Assembly (NCBI GenBank): GCA_039714535.1 | Contig: JBDLJC010000019.1 | Coordinates: 1-59,373 of the forward strand | Direction: 5' to 3' | Length of the DNA stretch: 59,373 nt | From: JAGXFP01 sp039714535 | GTDB taxonomy: Bacteria; Desulfobacterota; Desulfobulbia; Desulfobulbales; JAGXFP01 | Shown here: positions 1 to 9,872 of the stretch, piece by piece | Position numbering within the stretch: position 1 is the first letter of the stretch | Layout: the number at the start of each line of letters is the position of its first letter | Position numbers and translations under genes: made by a program | Notes under the pieces: generated by a model | What the model was told of the DNA's origin: nothing | The model's database searches: none | The model's input: only the letters and a program-made list of their open reading frames with translations

Positions 1-564
1 CTTAAGATGACAGCCCTGGCAGCCGTTAGTCTTGACGTTTGAGCCGCTGGCCGGGGTGGTATCAGCGTCAAGTTTTGTTAAGCTGTCATGGCAACTGCCG
101 TTGCAACCGATGCTGCCCGCGCCAGGGGCTCTGCTGAGAGCACCATCTTGGCCAGTGATGCCGCGAACATTATGACCTTTATTATCGTCAACGGCAGTCC
201 CCCCAACTGTATAATAAAAGTTGCCCCCGGCAGTTACTTGGGTCGGGAGGACGGTGGTGAAAACGACGGGAACAGGATAGGTGTTGAGCGTATACGTCCC
301 CGCACCGCCACTGGGGTTTGTGTGACAGGTGACACAGTCACTTACCAACAGACTGGCAATAGGGGTGGGGGAGAGTTCCTTCACATGCGTAGCGGGATTA
401 TAATACTGCGCTATCTGGTTACCATCTTGACTGTTATGCATGGTGTGACAACCATCGCAGCGGCCTGAGACAAATGCGAAAGCGGAAGAATATGCAAACA
501 AGAACAAAATAGCCGGAACAAAAAGGGCCATAAGTGTAGGTTTTTTTATGTACTCAATTCGCAT
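1..564 (-). CDS. Secreted multihaem cytochrome c, N-terminal part (C-terminus beyond window)
   Basis: Reading the minus strand from the ATG at 564 gives 188 uninterrupted codons to the window edge. Residues 12-30 form a hydrophobic signal peptide ending in ...SSAFA. Haem-binding motifs follow: CDGCH (36-40), CVTCH (77-81), CNGSCH (154-159, a CX3CH variant) and CQGCH (182-186), so at least three standard c-type sites and one unusual one lie in this fragment. A G-rich ribosome site (GGGGGGA) precedes the ATG. Low sequence complexity between haems and wide haem spacing suit the large periplasmic or outer-surface multihaem cytochromes of metal- and sulfur-respiring Desulfobacterota. The role in electron transfer is inferred from the family. 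The plus-strand open frame over 88-468 is its antisense shadow. The total haem number cannot be known from this window. Confidence 0.88.
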   Translation of the reverse strand, partial: MRIEYIKKPTLMALFVPAILFLFAYSSAFAFVSGRCDGCHTMHNSQDGNQIAQYYNPATHVKELSPTPIASLLVSDCVTCHTNPSGGAGTYTLNTYPVPVVFTTVLPTQVTAGGNFYYTVGGTAVDDNKGHNVRGITGQDGALSRAPGAGSIGCNGSCHDSLTKLDADTTPASGSNVKTNGCQGCHLK

Positions 565-802
565 GTTTTCCCCCCACGCAAATAAGATGTGTAGTCGGTT
601 CTCTCCCCAAGTCGGTTCTCATATTATAACAATGTATCTAGTTGCGGTCAAGTTGAAACTAGCGAATTTATTATAAAATCAAGCCTTTCTAGCTGGATTG
701 GCTAAAACGGACGCTAACTCTTTCAGGGAGCGGAAGTTTAAGGTGAAGGTCTGATAGGGTGGCGCCGGACTGTTAGGGAGAATGTTGGGTGGTTGTTACG
801 GA

Positions 803-2044
803 TTATTTAGGCAAATCCTCCGGGGTTTTCTCAGATTCAACCGGCGGTTTAATATGGCGCTTTTCCGGGATATAGCCCTTGTCGGCGGTTTTTCGGGCTA
901 AAATAACGGAGAAAAGATGATAGGTCAGCACCGGAGCTATTCCGGTTAAAATACCGCCCGGGACCTTCATTATCACCAAAACCAGGGCAATTAGCCAGAT
1001 GGCGAGATAACCGGCCATTTCCACGATGCCGAGGGGCAGGTAGGAAAGATATATCGGGCCGAGTCCCGGCAGAATAAGTGACCTGGTAATGGCCTCGGCC
1101 GGTTTCTTGAATGGTACTGAACATTGGGGGCATGCTGCGAGTCCGTCGGCCAGGAGGGTATAGCAGGCGGGGCAAAATTGCCTTGGCCCATTGTCCTCTG
1201 GGGAGGAGCCAGGGGATTCTGTCCCCGCGCCTTTCGCCAGGATGAAATCACGCAATGATTTTGCGAGATTGCGCCTGACGGTGGTGAAATTCCAGCTCCG
1301 CCCGGTTTTGCTCTCAATAATGAGCGAAGATAGAAAGGCGCCGCGGCTGACATTGCTGATCCCATCGTAGGGAACTTGAAAGATATAACGGGTCGGACGA
1401 TTTATCCGGCTATTGATATTGACTAACAGCAGACGCTGGTTGGTGCAGACAACGGCATAGTAATTGGCAAATATGGTCAACAGGCCGTTGGCATAAGGGA
1501 TCTCAAAGGGATAATAGGCAATGCCCCTGGCCAGCCTCTTGACCTGTTCGTTTTCGCGCAGGATCTTGCTGGTCAGAACATCATGGACCGCCTTGATGAT
1601 CTTGAGGGTGCCGGTGTCTTCGCTGGTTTGATAACCATATTTCTTCGTGGTTGCAAAGATCTCTTCGTAGGTGAATTTATCCGGGGAAAGCTCTTCCAGT
1701 TCGGGGAAGGAGGCGAAGATGTCATGACCGTAACCAGTTGCTTCGGCATTGTAATCGCCGAGAATATCCAATATCTCCATCTCTTCAGGGGCGGGGGAGG
1801 GACTTTCCTCGGCATGATCTATAATGTTTTCGGTTAATAAGACATCTAATTCATGGGGTTCTGAGTTGGTCTGCTCGGTAGTTTCAGTCTGCCGGTTGAG
1901 TTCATCGGGACCAATGGCGGCAGGTTGCGGATCAATGATAATTTTGCCGCCGCATTTTTTGCATTTCGTCGCCGACCGGCGTTTAGGCAGTCGATCGTCG
2001 GGGAGATTATGTATTTGACCGCATTCCGGACAGATGATGTTCAT
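803..2044 (-). CDS. Zinc-ribbon membrane protein with MJ0042-type N-terminus
   Basis: A 413-residue protein of unknown function. It opens with a zinc ribbon of the MJ0042/zinc_ribbon_5 kind (C5-x2-C8 and C28-x2-C31), then an acidic Pro/Glu-rich linker. A folded middle part follows (about 120-270) whose strand pattern resembles PH-like or short-PH domains (inference). A second ribbon has the form CPAC...CPQC near residue 295, and the C-terminus has hydrophobic segments around 330-385, so the protein should be membrane-anchored by its C-terminus with ribbons in the cytoplasm. The gene at 46786 in this window starts with the same class of ribbon but has a different membrane domain. It stands alone between the cytochrome gene and metF, all on the minus strand. 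No catalytic motif is visible. Confidence 0.7.
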   Translation of the reverse strand: MNIICPECGQIHNLPDDRLPKRRSATKCKKCGGKIIIDPQPAAIGPDELNRQTETTEQTNSEPHELDVLLTENIIDHAEESPSPAPEEMEILDILGDYNAEATGYGHDIFASFPELEELSPDKFTYEEIFATTKKYGYQTSEDTGTLKIIKAVHDVLTSKILRENEQVKRLARGIAYYPFEIPYANGLLTIFANYYAVVCTNQRLLLVNINSRINRPTRYIFQVPYDGISNVSRGAFLSSLIIESKTGRSWNFTTVRRNLAKSLRDFILAKGAGTESPGSSPEDNGPRQFCPACYTLLADGLAACPQCSVPFKKPAEAITRSLILPGLGPIYLSYLPLGIVEMAGYLAIWLIALVLVIMKVPGGILTGIAPVLTYHLFSVILARKTADKGYIPEKRHIKPPVESEKTPEDLPK

Positions 2045-2153
2045 ATAACCTGCAACCTGATGTTGAGCCGTATTTTATAGCGGCATTCATTAAAATGATA
2101 ATTATTAAGTCCTGAAGACTATTGCGAGCGACAGGCGGTTTTACCAGTAATAT

Positions 2154-3044
2154 CTATTCCGTCAACTGGTTTGAATTGGTGACCCCCAGTGATTCGTAGA
2201 TCTTCAAGGTGGCCGAGGAGCTGTTCAATGTGTAAAAATGAATTCCCCTGACATCATGGTCGAGAAGGTCACGAACCTGTTCCGTGGCCCAGTGGATGCC
2301 GACTTTTTCAACGTAGTCATCATTGCTGGTTCTGGCCACCGCCTTCAGCAGTCGCGCCGGAATTCTGGCCCCGGCGGCCAGTTCCGCCATCCGGACCATG
2401 CCTTCACTGGTGGTGATCGGCATAATCCCGGCGATGATCGGGACTTTTATGCCCGCCAGTTCACATCTTTCGCAATAATCGTAGAAATCCCGGTTGTCAA
2501 AGAAAAGCTGGGTAACAATATAGTCGGCGCCACCATCTACTTTGGCCTTTAAATAATCGATTTCTTTCAACCGGTTGGGCATTTCAGGGTGACCTTCGGG
2601 GAAACCGGCCACGCCAATGGACATGGTTGGGAAATTATCCTTGATGAATTTAACCAGATCGGCGGCATAGGCAAAGCCGTCTTCCTGCATTTGATAGTTC
2701 TTTTGGCCGCAGGGAAGATCACCCCTTAAGGCCAGAATATTGTCTACTCCGATCGCGCTATAATCAGTCAGTATGGAGTTTATCTCGGCTCGGGATGAAC
2801 CGACACAGGTCAGATGGGAGACAACGGTCAAGTCGGTTTCCCGGCCAACCCTTACTATCAGATCATGGGTGCGATCTCTGGTGGAACCGCCGGCCCCGTA
2901 AGTTACGCTTACGTACGAAGGATCAAGGGGGATCAGTTCTTGGATGTTGGTGAAAAGGCTGGCGAAACCCTCCTCGGTCTTCGGCGGGAAAAATTCAAAA
3001 CTGAAGGCGGTTTTTTTTGAGGAGAGGACATCTTTTATACGCAT
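2154..3044 (-). CDS. metF: Methylenetetrahydrofolate reductase
   Basis: MetF reduces 5,10-methylene-THF to 5-methyl-THF, for methionine synthesis and, in anaerobes with the Wood-Ljungdahl route, for the methyl branch of acetyl-CoA synthesis or oxidation. The 296-residue TIM-barrel protein has the family's length. The N-terminal FSFEFFPPKTEEG block holds the catalytic Glu (E17), and the segments VTYGAGGSTRDRT, HLTCVG, LALRGDLP and QLFFDN match the flavin- and folate-binding loops of the family. It is short-chain MetF without the eukaryotic regulatory extension. The fhs gene at 53158 supplies the formate-activating step of the same pathway, although the two genes are 50 kb apart. The neighbouring AsmA-like gene is on the same strand but 117 bases away. 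Confidence 0.95.
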   Translation of the reverse strand: MRIKDVLSSKKTAFSFEFFPPKTEEGFASLFTNIQELIPLDPSYVSVTYGAGGSTRDRTHDLIVRVGRETDLTVVSHLTCVGSSRAEINSILTDYSAIGVDNILALRGDLPCGQKNYQMQEDGFAYAADLVKFIKDNFPTMSIGVAGFPEGHPEMPNRLKEIDYLKAKVDGGADYIVTQLFFDNRDFYDYCERCELAGIKVPIIAGIMPITTSEGMVRMAELAAGARIPARLLKAVARTSNDDYVEKVGIHWATEQVRDLLDHDVRGIHFYTLNSSSATLKIYESLGVTNSNQLTE

Positions 3045-3161
3045 GTTGATTTCCGCAATTGATTTTATTGGCTGAAGTTGTGAGCCGGGCCTTGTTTGGC
3101 GTTGTGCTCTGAATTCGGGAGCATAATAACGATCAAATCTTTCATTATCAAGCTATCTTAT

Positions 3162-6100
3162 TCATTCTTGAGTGGTGTCAGGCAATAAAGGTGAGAATAT
3201 CTGAAACGGCATCATCAGGGTGTTGCCGATCAGATTGAGCAGACCTTTGCCTATGGCTTCGGGCGGCAGGATAGTGACGTCCGGGTCGCGCAGGTCTCCT
3301 TTCAGGGCCACCGGGATTGAGAGCACGGCCTTGTCCTTGCCCCCAAGAACCTTGCCGATAAGCGGTATATTGGTGAAGACGGCATCCACAGTTTTAAGGG
3401 GGGCCACCATAACTATCAGATCTGCGGACCAATCGGCCAAGTCGATGGTGCCTTGGCCGAAAATATTCAATCCTTCCCCGGCAATAAAGGCTTTATCAAT
3501 ACGTAGTTTATTGTCTTCGACGTGGCTGGTTATATCAATCTTCGAATATGCGAAGCCCTTATTGGCAAAGTCCGGCAGGTCGGCGCCCGAAAATATATCC
3601 CGGAGATTTATGACCCGGAAAACTTTGGAGAGGAAACCAAGCCGGTGGATATACCCCCCATCCGAATAGAGATTAGCGTTACCGCTCCGCCACTTATTGG
3701 CCGTGCCTTTCAGATTAACATCCAGATGTATGGTCCCGTCCAGCAAGGTATTCTCGAAACCGAAGCAGGGCAGGACATCTTGGAACAAAGGTGGCGCGGA
3801 ACTGTCGGTAAAGATAGTCAGGGAGCTTTCATGGCTGCTCTCCTTCGCATTAAGTGTTCCCGAGATATTCAAGCCGCAAAGGCTGGAATCTCTCAGGTCA
3901 AGAGAGGCCAGATCCGTGGCGGAATCGATGGTGATAAAGCCATTGGCGGGAGACAAGACATAATTTGGCGAGGCCGTTTTACCATTCTGCTCGTCGTCAG
4001 GGCTGGAAGTAAATTGGCCGAGCTTGAAATGTAGAACCCCCTTCAGTTGTCTGGCGGCGGGAGTCTTCGGGGCCACATGACTCTCTGCTGCAGCCGGCGA
4101 AAAACCTTTAAGATCATCAATGATCTTTTTTGTGGTCCGGCGCGTAACTTTTTCAGCATCCAGACCAAGATCAAAGGTTATCTTGGCCGGATCCATGGCC
4201 AGTTGGCCATTGAGGTTCAGTTCCTCGTCTTCATCCGCAATAACGGCATGGTCGATCTTGATTGAACCGTCTTGCTCGCCGGAGAGTTTAAGCTCCCTGA
4301 TCATAAGACCATGGCGGCTGTGGTCGGCAAACCAGGCGATGTTATGGGCTTTGGCCCAACCGGTGAAGCTTTGCTCTTTGAGGGTCTTCGAGTATTTCGC
4401 AGAAAAATCACCCTCAAGCCTTTCCGTCGCCAGGATGTTTTCGTTCAGCAGCTCCAGAATCGTCTCTGAATCGATAAAGCCCTGCCAGCTGACATTCAAG
4501 CGCTTTGGGGCGTTTTTTTGGTGTTTAAGGGTCAAATGGCCCTGTTCTTCCGGTGAGGATACGATCAGTTCATTGATTATGAGCTGATCGCTATCTGTTT
4601 CTAACTGCAGCCTTACAGAGGGGGAGGTTATCCCCCCCATGCCGGCGGCAATGCCACCGGTAAGCTTAAGCGTGTCTGACTCCCACTGGATCTCCAGTTT
4701 GTCTAAAGTACATGGGATTACCGGGAAATATCTGCTTGGGATCCATGCTTTTTCCCTGACCCACTCTGCCAGTGGTTCACGAATGGTGCCGGACAACATG
4801 GTCTGGAACTGCCAATCGGTAAAATTCTTATGGGAAAAAACTCCCTCGATAAGCAGGGGTTGTTCCAGGAACCATACTTTTCCGGAAACAAGCTCAATCC
4901 GGTTTCGACTGATTTTGGCCCTGACCCGTTCCGCCAGAATGGCGTGGGGCAGCAGGGGGCTGGCCCATCTGGATCCAGAGCTGGCAAGATCTAAAGAATA
5001 TTGCCACTTGTCTGGTTTGTTAATCAGGCCGGACATGGTCGCCTTGTTTAATTCGAGAATTCCTTCCGCCTTGGTGATGGCCTTGTTGATCTCTCCAGGC
5101 AGCACCGAGGCTGTGTTTAACTCAGTAAGCAGGGCGGCCGAATCGAAGGTGGCCTGTGCTGATTTTATCGCCAGGGACACGCCTTTGGCCCAGGAAACCT
5201 CCCCGCTGAGTTCTCTGATCATGTGTGAGCCAACAACGCCTCTGATCCCTTGCCATTTGACGCTGTCCGGGGAAATATCAAGACTCCCGGATCTGATTCT
5301 GAAGGGGGGCATCGGCTCATACTTGGCCCCGCCATTGACGGAGTTGATATTTACATTGACTTTGAGGGTGTCGAGGGTTTCCCCGATCCGCAGATGGCCT
5401 GCAGCCCGACCCTGAACATCGCTAAAACGTTGCAATTCCCGGCGGAACCCCTTATGCGGCACCAGGTCATCGAGCACGGCCGGCAGGGCCGCTAGATCGG
5501 CGTCAAGATCCAGGTTAAGGCGGAATTCTTTTTTACGGTCAGCCAGATCGAGGAAGAGGGAGCAGTTTTCGCCCTTACTATTGCCTAGTCTGGCGGTAAG
5601 TCCCTGGCCGGACAGGTACCCGTCAACTATTTCAATCGTCCCGCGGGCTTTCTCCAGAAATAGAGGGGTGTGCGGCGGATGAATTTCCGCTTCTTCAACA
5701 TCAACCCTGATTTTCATCTGTCCTATACTTTTGAACCCGGCCAGAGGGGCCTTGAAAAAATAGGTGGCTTGGCTGGCTTTGCCGCCCAGGACAATGTCGC
5801 AGACAGTTCGGGCTATATGGTTATCTCCCCACAAGGTCAGCACGCCTTTGCGGATGGCGGTGAGATCCAGCTCTTTGCCGGTCAGATCAAGCAACCAGAC
5901 CGGTTCAGGGTCTTCTGTTGCGCTACTATTGGTTAGTTTGGCGATTCTGCCGCTTAAGATCAGGCCGGGATTCTTCAATTGCAATTCATTGATGTCTATG
6001 GTGAAACCGTCCTCATCTTTACTGATAGCCAGATCTGCGCTGCCGCAATCCAGTAGGAATGACTCGGTAGCGGCAGGGGCGACGAAACAGGGGAAATCAC

Positions 6101-6830
6101 CTGTCATGTCCGCTTTGAACTGCTCAGTGCCATTCCCGGCGATAGTACCTTGCAGGGAAATGGCGGATTCAACCGGCAACAGGCGCTCAGCAGCCAGAGC
6201 AGGGACCAGCTTGTGGAATTTGAAGCCATTAATCTCATAAGCCATTTTGAAACCAAGGTCCGCCGGAGTAAAAGTTCCCTCTAGTTCCAGGAAATTAAAG
6301 TGTGGGGATTTAGCGGATACCTGAAAATCTCCTCGTTCAGAGGCCAAGGCAAGGGTTGCATTGATCTCTGCAATGGTAAGCGGCAGGATATGAGCCTGTT
6401 CGGTAAATAGTCCTTCACTAAAAACCACCGAACCGTCTATCACGGTAATCCGGGTCTGGGGTAGAGTGATTTTCGCCTGGTCTTGATGGTTGGCGAACGA
6501 TTCTATCCGTAACTCCGGGTTGATAAGTTCCACTGCACGTAATTCAAGTTTTTTCAGCAACAGAGAACGCCAGCGCGGGAATATCCTGGTTTCAGGAATA
6601 ATCAGGAGGGCGTCTTTTCTGGTTAGAGTAGTATCCAGGAGGGAGAAATGGGGGCTTGGCAACCAGTACCAGTCGAGCTGGGCGCCATCGATTTGCCAAC
6701 CGGATTTTGCCGACACTACTGTGGCGACCTTGGAGCGGACCGCATCAATATCGAGCACTCTTGGCGCCAGAAGAACCAGAGTAGAAAAAAATATGATGAC
6801 TAATAGCGGTATGTAGATACGTTTCGACAT
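3162..6830 (-). CDS. AsmA/YhdP-like giant envelope protein
   Basis: A 1222-residue protein with one N-terminal transmembrane anchor (IYIPLLVIIFFSTLVLLAP) followed by a very long beta-rich periplasmic body, the plan of the AsmA-like superfamily (AsmA, YhdP, TamB). These are thought to bridge the periplasm and move phospholipids to the outer membrane (family knowledge). The last 200 residues (from about 1000) resemble the AsmA-like C-terminal domain: a Y-x-H-R-L-G-F block, then I-D-I-T-S and G-E-G-L-N-I-F-G-Q-G-T-I-D-L. Two starts are possible: TTG at 6854 and ATG at 6830. I chose the ATG because it begins directly before the anchor with a typical MSKR leader; neither has a strong ribosome site. 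Several long plus-strand frames over this gene are shadows. Confidence 0.85.
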   Translation of the reverse strand: MSKRIYIPLLVIIFFSTLVLLAPRVLDIDAVRSKVATVVSAKSGWQIDGAQLDWYWLPSPHFSLLDTTLTRKDALLIIPETRIFPRWRSLLLKKLELRAVELINPELRIESFANHQDQAKITLPQTRITVIDGSVVFSEGLFTEQAHILPLTIAEINATLALASERGDFQVSAKSPHFNFLELEGTFTPADLGFKMAYEINGFKFHKLVPALAAERLLPVESAISLQGTIAGNGTEQFKADMTGDFPCFVAPAATESFLLDCGSADLAISKDEDGFTIDINELQLKNPGLILSGRIAKLTNSSATEDPEPVWLLDLTGKELDLTAIRKGVLTLWGDNHIARTVCDIVLGGKASQATYFFKAPLAGFKSIGQMKIRVDVEEAEIHPPHTPLFLEKARGTIEIVDGYLSGQGLTARLGNSKGENCSLFLDLADRKKEFRLNLDLDADLAALPAVLDDLVPHKGFRRELQRFSDVQGRAAGHLRIGETLDTLKVNVNINSVNGGAKYEPMPPFRIRSGSLDISPDSVKWQGIRGVVGSHMIRELSGEVSWAKGVSLAIKSAQATFDSAALLTELNTASVLPGEINKAITKAEGILELNKATMSGLINKPDKWQYSLDLASSGSRWASPLLPHAILAERVRAKISRNRIELVSGKVWFLEQPLLIEGVFSHKNFTDWQFQTMLSGTIREPLAEWVREKAWIPSRYFPVIPCTLDKLEIQWESDTLKLTGGIAAGMGGITSPSVRLQLETDSDQLIINELIVSSPEEQGHLTLKHQKNAPKRLNVSWQGFIDSETILELLNENILATERLEGDFSAKYSKTLKEQSFTGWAKAHNIAWFADHSRHGLMIRELKLSGEQDGSIKIDHAVIADEDEELNLNGQLAMDPAKITFDLGLDAEKVTRRTTKKIIDDLKGFSPAAAESHVAPKTPAARQLKGVLHFKLGQFTSSPDDEQNGKTASPNYVLSPANGFITIDSATDLASLDLRDSSLCGLNISGTLNAKESSHESSLTIFTDSSAPPLFQDVLPCFGFENTLLDGTIHLDVNLKGTANKWRSGNANLYSDGGYIHRLGFLSKVFRVINLRDIFSGADLPDFANKGFAYSKIDITSHVEDNKLRIDKAFIAGEGLNIFGQGTIDLADWSADLIVMVAPLKTVDAVFTNIPLIGKVLGGKDKAVLSIPVALKGDLRDPDVTILPPEAIGKGLLNLIGNTLMMPFQIFSPLLPDTTQE

Positions 6831-6881
6831 CTGTACACAGATCAAGGGTTCCAATAAGTGGTAGCTATATTAAAGAATAAA

Positions 6882-6911
6882 AGGACGCGATTCTCAATAG
6901 AATTGCGTCCT
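6882..6911 (-). terminator. Intrinsic terminator of the NSS transporter gene
   Basis: The arms AGGACGCGATTCT and AGAATTGCGTCCT pair as a 13-bp stem (one G-U) around a CAAT loop. Read on the minus strand the stem is followed by a T-rich stretch (TTTTATTCTT), so it terminates transcription leaving the transporter gene, before the AsmA-like gene. Confidence 0.85.
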
Positions 6912-6943
6912 CGTAAAACTAAATACTAAAATTAATTCGTAGA

Positions 6944-8500
6944 TCAAACCAAGAGGTCATCCTCTTCTGGACGATGACGCCGTTTTAACTTTGCCGGCTT
7001 CCAGGGATAGGCGGTCAGGACCAAGGCCACCGCCAGACAGAATAGCAACCAGCCGATTCCGTAACCAAGTAATTGGCCTGTGGTATAACCTTCGTAATTT
7101 TTGGTAAGATCGCTGGCGCCGGAAAGATAGAGCAGGTAGATAAGGATTGCCGGCGTGGTGTATTTGATGAAAAACGCCCAAGTCTTGTGGATGCCGAGGC
7201 CGAAACGGTTGATGTGATTACGCAGGACGGTAGCTTTAAGTATCCAACCTATGATCAGGCATTCAAGCAGGCCGCCAACCACCAGCGCGTAATTGGTAAT
7301 GAAGTGATCGGCAATATCGAGCACGTAGAGTCCACCCCTGGTGGTGAAGATGATACTGCCCAGAAAACCTAAGGCGCAGATCGCGGTTGCCACCCTGCGG
7401 CGGGGCCAGTCAAATTTGTCGGTGATCGAGCAGGTGAAGGCCTCGATCAGGGAAACCCCTGAAGTCAGTCCGGCGATAACCAGCATTGTAAAAAAGATAA
7501 CCCCGAACAGGCTGTTGAGGCTGGGCAGCAAAGATATCGCCTTGGGATAGACCACAAAGGCCAGCTGGGGGCCACCCTTGATGGCTTCTTCGAAGGCAAC
7601 TCCCTGGCTCTGCGCCATAAAACCGACAATGCCGAAAACGGCCAGTCCGGCAACCAGCGAATAGGCGCAGTTAACGATACAGGTAATAAAGGCATTCTTA
7701 CTGATATCGGTCTCTTTCGGCAGATAGCTGGCATAGGTGATCATGATGCCGAAGCCCAGGGACAGGGTAAAGAAAATCTGACCGAAAGCCGCGGCCCAAA
7801 CAGTACCGGCCTCGCTGCGAATCTGTGGGTCAGCGGCGAACAGATTGATCTTGGTCCAGTCGGCATGAAGATAATGGCCGAAGATCGCCTCCGATGCCCC
7901 CTCCAGGGAAACGGTCCAGCCAACAATAACTATGGTGAGTAGAAAAAGAACCGGCATGAAAATCAGGCTGGCTTTCTCGATTCCGTGGCGGATGTCCCTG
8001 AAACAGATAAACCAGCAGGACAGCCAGACCAACATGGTGGCAAAAAGGATGGGCAATCTAATCCCGCCCAAATTGCCGGCCGAATCCGAGAGTTGCAGGA
8101 AATTGGTGAAGAAAAATGTCTGGGTATCCGGCCCCCAGGCGAGGGAAAAAGAATAGACCAGGTAGTTGACGCACCAGCCGATAATCACCGAATAGTAAAG
8201 CATGATGCCGAACATGGCCACCACCGGCATCCACCAGCCCAACCACTCGAAGCGGCGATTAATTCGGACAAAACTCAATGGCGACGAGGCCTTCTCGTGA
8301 TGGCCCAACCCATATTCAAGGAGCATGATCGGAATGCCTGCCACCAGCAAGGCGACCAGGTATGGCACCAGAAAAGCGCCGCCGCCATATTGATGGGCCA
8401 TATAACTGAAGCGCCAGATGTTGCCCAGGCCAATGGCGGAGCCGATTGAGGCCAACAGGAAACCAATGTTTGTTCTCCATCTGCTTCTGTCCAGTGACAT
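6944..8500 (-). CDS. Neurotransmitter:sodium symporter (NSS/SNF) family transporter
   Basis: A LeuT-fold, Na+-coupled transporter, most likely for amino acids. The first helix carries the diagnostic block ASIGSAIGLGNIWRFSYM followed by the G-G-G-A-F-L-V-P-Y segment, the Na+ and substrate site of the family. About 11-12 hydrophobic segments follow over 518 residues, within the range of bacterial NSS proteins. The ATG at 8500 is chosen because GGAGGT lies six bases ahead of it; the longer frame from 8530 would place that ribosome site inside the gene. The substrate cannot be told from sequence alone. The gene is a single unit: it has its own terminator and 281 bases of non-coding DNA upstream, where I see no clear promoter or repeat. 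Confidence 0.92.
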   Translation of the reverse strand: MSLDRSRWRTNIGFLLASIGSAIGLGNIWRFSYMAHQYGGGAFLVPYLVALLVAGIPIMLLEYGLGHHEKASSPLSFVRINRRFEWLGWWMPVVAMFGIMLYYSVIIGWCVNYLVYSFSLAWGPDTQTFFFTNFLQLSDSAGNLGGIRLPILFATMLVWLSCWFICFRDIRHGIEKASLIFMPVLFLLTIVIVGWTVSLEGASEAIFGHYLHADWTKINLFAADPQIRSEAGTVWAAAFGQIFFTLSLGFGIMITYASYLPKETDISKNAFITCIVNCAYSLVAGLAVFGIVGFMAQSQGVAFEEAIKGGPQLAFVVYPKAISLLPSLNSLFGVIFFTMLVIAGLTSGVSLIEAFTCSITDKFDWPRRRVATAICALGFLGSIIFTTRGGLYVLDIADHFITNYALVVGGLLECLIIGWILKATVLRNHINRFGLGIHKTWAFFIKYTTPAILIYLLYLSGASDLTKNYEGYTTGQLLGYGIGWLLFCLAVALVLTAYPWKPAKLKRRHRPEEDDLLV

Positions 8501-8781
8501 TTGCACCTCCATGCTGGTTTTCGATTTCACCTAAGACGTTTGTTCAAATTGACGGAGCGAGACAAACGACCTTTTCGATGATTTGCTATTTCAAACTCGT
8601 GATATTAGCATGACAATAATATTGTGCAATAAACTTTACCGGACAAGGCTGGGTTGTTTGAAGTGGACAAGGCATGGCTCTCATCCGATTGCCTGGGTCT
8701 TTGAGATAAAAAGAGGTTGTCCCTTCCGTGAATTTTGCGTACCTTCACCTTTCCTGACATATTACTTTTAGGAGCCATTCA

Positions 8782-9750
8782 ATGTCAAAAACCAAAATAG
8801 GTGTTATCGGGGCCGGTTATCTGGGCAAATTTCATGCCCAGAAATATGCGGCAATGGCAGATGTCGATCTGGTCGGAGTTGTCGATCCGGTTAGCGATGT
8901 CGCTAAAACTGTAGCCGCCGCCAATAACACCAAACCCTTTGCCGATTACCACCAACTTCTGCCGCTGGTTGATGCGGTCAGTATAGTAGTGCCGACAAGT
9001 ATGCATCATCGGGTTGGCATGGATTGTCTGAATAGCGGCGTCGACATCATGCTCGAAAAACCAATGACGACAGCCATTGCTGAGTCTGATGAATTAATCG
9101 CCTTGGGCGCTGAAAAAAATAAAATCATCCAGGTTGGTCATCTCGAACAATTCAATCCTGCCATTATGGCCATGGAAGAACACCTGACCACGCCGATATT
9201 TATCGAATCACACCGGATCCATACCTTTAAAAATCGGGCCCTGGATGTGGATGTAGTCCTCGATCTGATGATTCATGATATCGATATAATCCTCAGTATC
9301 GTTAAGGCCCCCCTCAAAACTATGCATACCGTCGGACTGCCGGTGGTGACCGAGGCCACCGATATTGCCAACGCCAGGTTGATCTTTGAAAATGGCTGTA
9401 CCGCCAATGTTACGGTTAGTCGAATATCCCAGGACAACATCAGGCGCTTGCGTATCTTTCAACCCCAGTCGTTTCTTACCGTTGATTACGGTAAAAAGGA
9501 ATTGACCGTTATCAAGCAGGATAAGGAGCTCGATAAAGACGGGATGCCCCGGCGGACTTTTTTGAATTCCTGTTATATGGAAATAGATGCTCTGGAAATG
9601 GAATTGCGGGATTTTGTCGCCAATGTCAGGAATAGAACCAGACCCAAGGTCGCCGGAGAAGAGGGGCGGCGGGCCTTGAAGGTTGCCACTGAAATCATTG
9701 AGCAGATTAAAAGTCATCTTGACCTCCACCGTGACCAGCTCGGTTTGTAA
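8782..9750 (+). CDS. Gfo/Idh/MocA-family NAD(P)-dependent dehydrogenase, lpxB-linked
   Basis: A 322-residue two-domain oxidoreductase. The N-terminal Rossmann fold shows GVIGAGYLGKFHA (7-19) and the family's EKP signature is E92-K93-P94, with Lys93 expected to be catalytic. The C-terminal half has the usual substrate-binding sheet. GGAG lies just ahead of the ATG. Family members oxidise or reduce sugar nucleotides, inositols and similar substrates. Because lpxB follows in the same direction, the likely substrate is a UDP-amino sugar. GnnA, the UDP-GlcNAc 3-dehydrogenase that prepares amide-linked lipid A, belongs to this family, but its aminotransferase partner GnnB is not in the window. The assignment to GnnA is therefore only a hypothesis. 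Confidence 0.85.
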   Translation: MSKTKIGVIGAGYLGKFHAQKYAAMADVDLVGVVDPVSDVAKTVAAANNTKPFADYHQLLPLVDAVSIVVPTSMHHRVGMDCLNSGVDIMLEKPMTTAIAESDELIALGAEKNKIIQVGHLEQFNPAIMAMEEHLTTPIFIESHRIHTFKNRALDVDVVLDLMIHDIDIILSIVKAPLKTMHTVGLPVVTEATDIANARLIFENGCTANVTVSRISQDNIRRLRIFQPQSFLTVDYGKKELTVIKQDKELDKDGMPRRTFLNSCYMEIDALEMELRDFVANVRNRTRPKVAGEEGRRALKVATEIIEQIKSHLDLHRDQLGL

Positions 9751-9872
9751 CCTTCTGTTTGCGTGACGGACAAATCTCGGCAGAGATTATTCAAGAGCGT
9801 TGCAAACAAGAATTTAAGGCCAAGCTCTTTATGCCCTCAAAGAACAAAATGCCGCCCACGGGTTAAAGAATA

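Noticed and set aside
88..468. 126-codon plus-strand frame at the left edge
   Set aside because: It is antisense to the multihaem cytochrome, whose minus-strand frame has a signal peptide and four haem motifs.
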